Below are positions 58,524 to 64,000 of a stretch of DNA of 64,000 bases, in pieces. This DNA is from JAFMJV01 sp963814315 (GTDB lineage Bacteria; Chloroflexota; Limnocylindria; Limnocylindrales; CSP1-4), in contig CAWFCG010000003.1 in the NCBI GenBank assembly GCA_963814315.1, forward strand, positions 992,001 through 1,056,000, written 5' to 3'. Both the position numbers and the translations under genes were made by a program. The stretch's first letter is position 1. Every line of letters begins with the position of its first letter. The notes beneath the pieces were generated by a model that did not search any database, was not told the origin of the DNA, and saw only the letters and a program-made list of their open reading frames with translations.

Positions 58524-59555
58524 GTGACTGAGGAACCGACCAACACCACCACCATGGAAACGGCGACCGACCACCTGGACTCGCCGCCGCCTCGGGGCCT
58601 TGACCCGAGCCTGCCGCCGGACGCCAACCCTGAGCCATCGCCTATCGGCCTCGCCGATATGTGGCGCATCGCGCGCAAGACCTATCGTGCCGAGCGACGC
58701 TACTACCTCAAGCTCGAGCGCAGCCGGCCCATGACGTCGAAGCGGCTGACCAGCTCGCTTCTGCCCAAGCTGGAACGACCGATCTTCATCATCGGTGCGG
58801 CCCGCTCGGGTACTACCTTCCTGGGCGATTGCATCGGCCGCATCCCGGAGGTCACCTATCACCACGAACCGCCGGCCACCAAGGCTGCCGGGCGATACGT
58901 GTACGAGGACCTGTGGGGGTTCCGCCGCTCGCGATGGTTCTTCCGACTCGTCTACAGCTGGCTGGTGCGCGTGGAGCGCGATGGAGACCTGCGTTTCAGC
59001 GAGAAGACGCCGACCAACATCTTCCTCATCCCGTTCCTGGCCAGGGCCTTCCCCGACTCACAGTTCATCCACATCGTCCGCGACGGCCGCGACGCCGCCA
59101 GCTCACACATGCATAAGCCCTGGCTACGCGCCGAGGACGCCTGGTCGGGCGAGCGCGAGCCGGGCGGCTATCTCCACGGCCCCTGGCCCAAGTTCTGGGT
59201 GGAGCCTGCGCGGCGTGAGGAATTCACCAAGACCAGCGATGCCCGACGCATGGCCTGGGCCTGGCGCCGCTACACCGAGACCGGACTGCGCGAAGGCCCT
59301 GCCCTGGGTCAGCATCGCTACCACGAGCTGCGCTACGAAGACCTGGTGCGACAGCCACTCGACGAGGGCGAACGCCTCCTCGATTTCCTTGGTATCGAGC
59401 GCAAAAGATCGCGTGACACGTTCCTCTCGGCGACCATGCGCGCGGATGATTCCTCGGTCGGGACCTGGCGCGACACTTTCTACCCCTCCGAGCTCACCGA
59501 GATCGATGCCGAGGCGGGCGAGCTGCTGCGGCAACTCGGCTACGACGACGACTGA
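58524..59555 (+). CDS. sulfotransferase (copy 2)
   Basis: A 343-residue PAPS-dependent sulfotransferase. A Thr/Pro-rich tail (1-40) and a basic helix precede FIIGAARSGTTFLGDCIGRI (the 5'-phosphosulfate loop) and FIHIVRDGRDAASSHMH (3'-phosphate motif); ELRYEDLVRQPLDEGERLLDFLG follows. Related to, but larger than, copy 1. The GTG start has AGGAAG ten bases upstream. A glycosyltransferase follows 21 bases on. Confidence 0.86.
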   Translation: MTEEPTNTTTMETATDHLDSPPPRGLDPSLPPDANPEPSPIGLADMWRIARKTYRAERRYYLKLERSRPMTSKRLTSSLLPKLERPIFIIGAARSGTTFLGDCIGRIPEVTYHHEPPATKAAGRYVYEDLWGFRRSRWFFRLVYSWLVRVERDGDLRFSEKTPTNIFLIPFLARAFPDSQFIHIVRDGRDAASSHMHKPWLRAEDAWSGEREPGGYLHGPWPKFWVEPARREEFTKTSDARRMAWAWRRYTETGLREGPALGQHRYHELRYEDLVRQPLDEGERLLDFLGIERKRSRDTFLSATMRADDSSVGTWRDTFYPSELTEIDAEAGELLRQLGYDDD

Positions 59556-59576
59556 GCGCCATGGCGCCGCCTGACC

Positions 59577-60668
59577 ATGGTCGCTGAGCTGCGCGCTCTC
59601 GGCTTCCTGCACCTGGGTCGCAATGAGAGCGGCGTACGCCGCTACGGCCAGCTCATCGCGGATGAAGCCAGGGGACGCTCGGGCATCGTCGTCAGCGAAG
59701 CCGAGGCGGGCCGTATCGATGAGTCGTCAGAGCAGCTGACCCAGGTGGCCGCGGAACTGGCCTCTTCTGATGTGGTCGTGATGCAATGGAACCGCCGAGG
59801 CTGGGGCAAGAACGGCCGCTCGCTGCCGCGCCTGCTGCGCTTCCGCCGCGCCTACAAGGGCGCGCTGTTGGTGACGATGCACGATGTCTTCGACCGCGAT
59901 GGCCTGCGGCAACGCCACCTCCAACCGGACGTCTGGTCATTGCGTTGGCTGGGTCGGACAGCCGAGCGCATCGTGGTGCATTCCCAAATCGAGGTGGAAC
60001 GGCTGCGCGGCATCATCCCCATCGACAAGATCCGTGTCATCCCGCACTTCGTCGAGAACCGCCGACTCTCGCTGAGCCCCGAGGAGGCGCGCGCCAAGCT
60101 GGGATTGTCCGACCGGCGCGTCGTCACGCTGCTGGGGTTCGTGTACGGCCGCAAGGGCCACCGCTATGCCGTCGACGCGGTCCCGTTCATGCCTGACGAC
60201 GCCGTGATGGTCTACGCGGGCGGTCCGGTCGCGGGTCGGACGTTCGTCTACGACCTGGCGCTGTCAAGGGCAGAGGAACTGGGCTTGGGGGAGCGGTTCC
60301 GCATCACCGGCTACCTCGACGATGCCGCCTGGGAGACATGGATCGCGGCCACACACCTCGCCATCCTGCCGTTCACCGACCTGTCGGCTTCGGGCTCGCT
60401 CTCGTCTTGGATCTCAGCCGGCAAGCCCATGCTCGTGTCCGATCTGCCGGGAACCCGCGAGTACGGCCGTCGTGTCCCCGGTGCACTCCACTTCTTCGGT
60501 CCGCCAGAAGCCTGGCCGCTCGGCTCCGCAATCAGTGAACTACTGGCGGAGCCACTGCCAGATCCGGACCCGGGCGTGCAGCGGCTGGCGCGCGAGCTGA
60601 GCATGGAACGAACGGTCGATCGCTATCTCGCGGTGGCACGCGAAGCGCTGGCGGTCCGCCGCGGCTGA
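59577..60668 (+). CDS. GT4-type glycosyltransferase (copy 2)
   Basis: A 363-residue paralogue of the glycosyltransferase at 56276: GFLHLGRNESGVRRYGQLI, VVHSQIEVERLRGIIPIDKIRVIPHFVE, VVTLLGFVYGRKGHRYAVDA and PFTDLSASGSLSSWISAGKPMLVSDLPG line up nearly motif for motif. It converges on metK with a six-base gap. No clear ribosome site precedes the ATG. Confidence 0.85.
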   Translation: MVAELRALGFLHLGRNESGVRRYGQLIADEARGRSGIVVSEAEAGRIDESSEQLTQVAAELASSDVVVMQWNRRGWGKNGRSLPRLLRFRRAYKGALLVTMHDVFDRDGLRQRHLQPDVWSLRWLGRTAERIVVHSQIEVERLRGIIPIDKIRVIPHFVENRRLSLSPEEARAKLGLSDRRVVTLLGFVYGRKGHRYAVDAVPFMPDDAVMVYAGGPVAGRTFVYDLALSRAEELGLGERFRITGYLDDAAWETWIAATHLAILPFTDLSASGSLSSWISAGKPMLVSDLPGTREYGRRVPGALHFFGPPEAWPLGSAISELLAEPLPDPDPGVQRLARELSMERTVDRYLAVAREALAVRRG

Positions 60669-60674
60669 TCGGGC

Positions 60675-61874
60675 TTACACGATCCCGGCGTCGTCGGCGA
60701 GCAGCCCCGCCTTGTCGATGCGCTCCCAGGGCAGATCCAGGTCCTCTCGGCCGAAGTGGCCATAGGCCGCCGTCTGCTGGTAGATGGGCTGCCACAAGTC
60801 GAGGGCACTGATGATGCCACCTGGTCGCAGATCGAAGTGACGCTCGATCAGCTTCTGGATGTCAGCATCAGCGATGACACCGGTGCCGAACGACTCGACC
60901 GAGATCGATACCGGCTCGGCGATGCCGATGCCGTACGCCAGCTCCACCTCGAAACGATCGGCCAGACCGGCGGCGACCACGTTCTTGGCCACCCAGCGGG
61001 CGGCATAGGCGGCCGAACGGTCGACCTTGGTCGGATCCTTGCCGCTGAAGGCGCCGCCGCCGTGACGTGCCATGCCGCCGTAGGTGTCGACGATGATCTT
61101 GCGGCCGGTGAGGCCGGCATCACCCATGGGTCCACCCTGAACGAAGCGGCCGGTGGGATTGACATGCATGACCGGGTCCTGTGCACGCAGAACGGGCTCG
61201 ATGCTGGGCAGGATGACGGCCTCGATGATCTCTTCACGCAACTGCTCAGCACGGACGTCTGGGTCGTGCTGGCTGGAGACGACGACCGTCGGCACGCGCA
61301 CAGGAACACCACGCTCGTACTCGACGGTGACCTGCGTCTTGCCATCGGGTCGCAGATAGTGCAGCTGTCCACTCTTGCGAACCTCAGCCAGGCGGCGCGC
61401 CATGCGATGTGCCAGCGCGATCGGCAGCGGCATCAGCTCCGGTGTCTCGCGGCAGGCAAAGCCGAACATCATGCCCTGGTCACCGGCGCCGAGCTGGTCA
61501 CGGTCGACGCCCTGGGCGATGTCTGACGACTGCTCTTTGACCGAGACGATGGTGCCGCAGGTCTCGTAGTCGAAGCCGTAGTCCGACTTGGTGTAGCCGA
61601 TCTTCCGGACCGTTTCACGCACGATGGCCTGGAAGTCGACGTAGCCCTCGGTCGAGATCTCGCCCAGCACCAGCACCAGGCCGGTGGTGGTCGCCGTCTC
61701 ACAGGCGACTCGTGGGTCGCGAGCCTTGGGGTCGGTCGCTTTTCGCGCGTTCGCTTCACCGATGAGGGCATCGAGGATGGCATCCGAGATCTGGTCGCAC
61801 ATCTTGTCGGGATGGCCTTCGGTGACCGACTCCGAGGTGAACAGATACTGCGTGGCGTCGGCGATGCTGGTCAT
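60675..61874 (-). CDS. metK: S-adenosylmethionine synthetase
   Basis: Makes SAM from methionine and ATP. 399 residues: FTSESVTEGHPDKMCDQISD at the N-terminus, GAGDQGMMFGFACRETPELMPLPI (ATP loop), and GGGAFSGKDPTKVDRSAAYAARWVAKN (phosphate site). An AGGAGAG ribosome site lies ten bases before the ATG; a TACGCT box about 40 bases further up may be the -10. No SAM riboswitch can fit in this short leader. Confidence 0.96.
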   Translation of the reverse strand: MTSIADATQYLFTSESVTEGHPDKMCDQISDAILDALIGEANARKATDPKARDPRVACETATTTGLVLVLGEISTEGYVDFQAIVRETVRKIGYTKSDYGFDYETCGTIVSVKEQSSDIAQGVDRDQLGAGDQGMMFGFACRETPELMPLPIALAHRMARRLAEVRKSGQLHYLRPDGKTQVTVEYERGVPVRVPTVVVSSQHDPDVRAEQLREEIIEAVILPSIEPVLRAQDPVMHVNPTGRFVQGGPMGDAGLTGRKIIVDTYGGMARHGGGAFSGKDPTKVDRSAAYAARWVAKNVVAAGLADRFEVELAYGIGIAEPVSISVESFGTGVIADADIQKLIERHFDLRPGGIISALDLWQPIYQQTAAYGHFGREDLDLPWERIDKAGLLADDAGIV

Positions 61875-62039
61875 GTGCGTCGGGCTCTCCTGTCGTGGGG
61901 TCGGCGGAAGCGTAGCAGAGACGTCAGCTCAAACCCGCTGACTGGGCCATCGGACCCACTACCCCGTGTCCGCCGGCAGGCCACTTCGGGACCGATGGCC
62001 GTGCCGCGACAGCGGGGTCTGCCGCATGCTGAAGTCCAG

Positions 62040-62768
62040 ATGGCGCATCTTCCTCAATCCATCGATCCCAAGCTGGCGTCGGCCCTGCTCGCTGACTGGG
62101 GATTTCTGGCTGATCCCGACCTGCCCGATCACCCTGGGCCGGCCTACCTGCTGGTGGCCATCCGAGCCAAGCCGACGCTCCGCCACTACGACCCTGAGCT
62201 GGCCGAATACTGGATCACCGGTCCCAAGGGCCACGGCGTGCGCGAGACCATCACCTTCGCCAGTCGCATGCCGCGTCAGATCGAGTTCAGCTGGGGCATG
62301 ATCTCCGTGGTCGACCGCAAGGGCGTCGCCAATCGCTACCTCACCTTCGGGGGGACGCTGCGGGCGGAGCGTGTCGACGGTGAGGTCATCTGTGTCTTCG
62401 AGTCGCCGGCCCCGCTGCTGCGGCGCGGCGGCCACTCCCAGGGCTGGGACACGGGGGCACACAGCGTGGGCGGATTCTTCGGCCGATTTCGTGCCGCCGC
62501 CGGTTACGAGCACGACTTCGAGACGCTCGCCGCGGAGATGGATCCGGTCACGCGCTACGCGGCATTCGTCAACGAATTCGTGGTGCGCTATCGCTCTAGC
62601 GAATACCTGCGCGACCACTACCCCAAGCTGTGGACCATCATGGTCAACGAGGAGAAGCGGTTGCGGCGCCAGCACCCAACTGAATGGGCCGGTGGCTTGG
62701 AGTTGCTTGAATCCACGCAGCGTGCCGCCTCAGGCGGCAGCCTCGCCTCACTGCTGCGTCCGTTCTAG
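62040..62768 (+). CDS. conserved-looking protein of unknown function
   Basis: A 242-residue soluble protein with no family I recognise. It has a beta-rich N-terminal half (FSWGMISVVDRKGVANRYLTFGG) and a helical C-terminal half with ARG/His-rich segments (YRSSEYLRDHYPKLWTIMVNEEKRLRRQHP). The body follows normal codon use and fills the space between metK and ahcY. The start is unclear: ATG at 62040 or ATG at 61995, neither with a good ribosome site or -10 box. Confidence 0.65.
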   Translation: MAHLPQSIDPKLASALLADWGFLADPDLPDHPGPAYLLVAIRAKPTLRHYDPELAEYWITGPKGHGVRETITFASRMPRQIEFSWGMISVVDRKGVANRYLTFGGTLRAERVDGEVICVFESPAPLLRRGGHSQGWDTGAHSVGGFFGRFRAAAGYEHDFETLAAEMDPVTRYAAFVNEFVVRYRSSEYLRDHYPKLWTIMVNEEKRLRRQHPTEWAGGLELLESTQRAASGGSLASLLRPF

Positions 62769-62790
62769 ACTTGCTGCTTGGCCCCGACGA

Positions 62791-64000
62791 TCAGGTGCCC
62801 TGATCCCAGGAGTTGGAGTACCTGATCTGCTCCTCGGTCATGCCTTCGATGAAGATGCCGCGAGCCTCCAGCTTGAGGCGCGCGATCTCAGCATCGATAT
62901 CAGCCGGGACCACATGGACCGTGTCGTCGAGCGACGCGTGGTTCGCGGCCACGAACTCCACTGAGAGCGCCTGACCCGCGAAGCTCATGTCCATCACCGC
63001 CGCTGGGTGCCCCTCCGCAGCACCGAGGTTGACCAGCCGGCCCTCCGCCAGCAGGTAGAGCTTCTTCTCGCCCAGGTCGTACTCGCGGACATTCTCGCGG
63101 ACCTCTCGCACATGGCCCTCGGCCAGACGCTCCAGTGCCGCCAGCTCCAGCTCGGCGTCGAAGTGGCCGCTGTTGGCCAGGATGGCGCCGTCCTGCATGA
63201 CGCGGAAGTGCTCCTCACGGAAGACGTTGAGGTTGCCGGTGGCAGTGACGAAGACCTCACCCCAGCTTGCCGAGTCACCGGCTGTCATGACTTGGTGGCC
63301 ATCCATGAGTGCCTCGATGGCGCGCACCGGATCGACCTCCACCACAGTCACACGGGCACCCATCCCACTCAGGCGACTGGCGATGCCGCGCCCGACCCAG
63401 CCGTAGCCGGCCACGACGCAGCGCCGGCCCGCCAACAGGATGTTGGTTGCGCGGATGATGCCGTCGACGGTCGACTGGCCGGTGCCGTAGCGATTGTCGA
63501 AGAGGTGTTTGGTCTGTGCCTCGTTGACGGCCACCACGGGGAACGCCAGCGCCCCGTCCGCCGCCATGGCCTTCAGGCGGATGACTCCGGTGGTGGTCTC
63601 CTCGGTGCCCGCCAGGACCTCGGGGAGCTGCCCGGGGCGTTGCTGGTGCAGCAGCGCGACCAGGTCGCAGCCGTCGTCCATGGTGATGTGCGGGTGCGTG
63701 TCGGCAGCCGCGTTGAGATGTCGGTAGTAGGTCTCGTTGTCCTCGCCGCGGATGGCGTAGCAACTGATGCCGTAGTGCGCCACCAGTGCCGCGGCCACGT
63801 CGTCCTTGGTGGAGAGCGGATTGGAAGCCACCAGCGTCACCTCGGCGCCGCCGGCCTTCAACGTCCGCATCAGGTTGGCCGTCTCGGTGGTGACGTGGAG
63901 GCAGGCGCCGATGCGCAGGCCGGCCAGCGGCTTCTCCTGGTCGAAGCGTTCGCGGATGAGCCGAAGGACCGGCATCTCCCGTTCTGCCCACTCGATACGA
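62791..64000 (-). CDS. ahcY: adenosylhomocysteinase, 5' end cut by window edge
   Basis: NAD-dependent hydrolysis of S-adenosylhomocysteine to adenosine and homocysteine. The visible 403 residues begin RIEWAEREMPVLRLIRERF, a conserved stretch about 20 residues from the true N-terminus, so the frame runs off the window and the ATG at 63975 is internal. Further motifs: HVTTETANLMRTLKAGGAEV, YGTGQSTVDGIIRATN, the NAD loop VVAGYGWVGRGIASRLSGMG and the C-terminal PADIDAEIARLKL. It closes the SAM cycle with metK. Confidence 0.94.
   Translation of the reverse strand, partial: RIEWAEREMPVLRLIRERFDQEKPLAGLRIGACLHVTTETANLMRTLKAGGAEVTLVASNPLSTKDDVAAALVAHYGISCYAIRGEDNETYYRHLNAAADTHPHITMDDGCDLVALLHQQRPGQLPEVLAGTEETTTGVIRLKAMAADGALAFPVVAVNEAQTKHLFDNRYGTGQSTVDGIIRATNILLAGRRCVVAGYGWVGRGIASRLSGMGARVTVVEVDPVRAIEALMDGHQVMTAGDSASWGEVFVTATGNLNVFREEHFRVMQDGAILANSGHFDAELELAALERLAEGHVREVRENVREYDLGEKKLYLLAEGRLVNLGAAEGHPAAVMDMSFAGQALSVEFVAANHASLDDTVHVVPADIDAEIARLKLEARGIFIEGMTEEQIRYSNSWDQGT

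Overview
This is a gene-dense, high-G+C bacterial chromosome segment with no insertion sequences, prophage or CRISPR arrays that I could see. The gene content is mostly housekeeping. High G+C, many 1-4 nt start/stop overlaps (ATGA/GTGA), frequent GTG starts, a recurrent TAGACT -10 box six bases before start codons, a bifunctional phosphoglucose/phosphomannose isomerase, FAD-dependent ThyX and DUF4383/DUF885 families all fit a Chloroflexota bacterium (Limnocylindria-like) or, less likely, an actinomycete. The phylum is inferred; no rRNA gene is present to settle it.

Layout. 1-10.5 kb: partial gene, TerB-like protein, thyX, purine nucleoside phosphorylase, a regulatory-looking gap (direct repeats plus four DnaA-box-like 9-mers), RDD protein, moaA with a DUF4383 membrane protein, acetyl-CoA synthetase, a SulP transporter and a cysteine-desulfurase-like enzyme. 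10.5-22 kb (minus strand): tandem DUF885 peptidase-like genes, an 890-residue degenerate DNA-methylase-like protein, a TPR protein with a very acidic tail, PolX-type polymerase/PHP, a GGDEF protein and an LCP protein. 22-33 kb: birA, then a long run of overlapping genes: ECF sigma factor, small membrane protein, accD, accA, a biotin-domain protein without the biotin lysine, accC, fabZ, a metallophosphoesterase, fabF, accB, fabH, fabG. This is an acetyl-CoA carboxylase plus fatty-acid elongation operon, but acpP and fabD are not in it. 33-38 kb: aspartate kinase and hom-thrC-thrB; thrC is frameshifted as read.

38-46.5 kb: trpS, AI-2E family permease and surE on the plus strand; two tandem FAD-dependent desaturase-like oxidoreductases divergent from a GcvT-like folate enzyme; a VapBC-type toxin-antitoxin pair with its own palindromic operator. 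46.4-49.4 kb: a BtuF-BtuC-BtuD type ABC importer behind a cobalamin riboswitch. 49.5-52 kb: a secreted zinc metalloprotease, a secreted partner and a SWIM zinc-finger protein. 52.4-60.7 kb: sugar-nucleotide and glycan genes: sugar isomerase, phosphohexomutase, mannose-1-phosphate guanylyltransferase, and two copies of a sulfotransferase-glycosyltransferase pair, suggesting a sulfated mannose-containing surface glycan. 60.7-64 kb: metK and ahcY (cut by the window edge) of the SAM cycle, flanking an unrecognised gene.

Most notable: the lysine-less biotin-domain protein inside the carboxylase operon (reminiscent of plant BADC regulators), the degenerate methylase-like protein, the systematic leaderless promoters, the duplicated sulfotransferase/glycosyltransferase cassette and the thrC frameshift.
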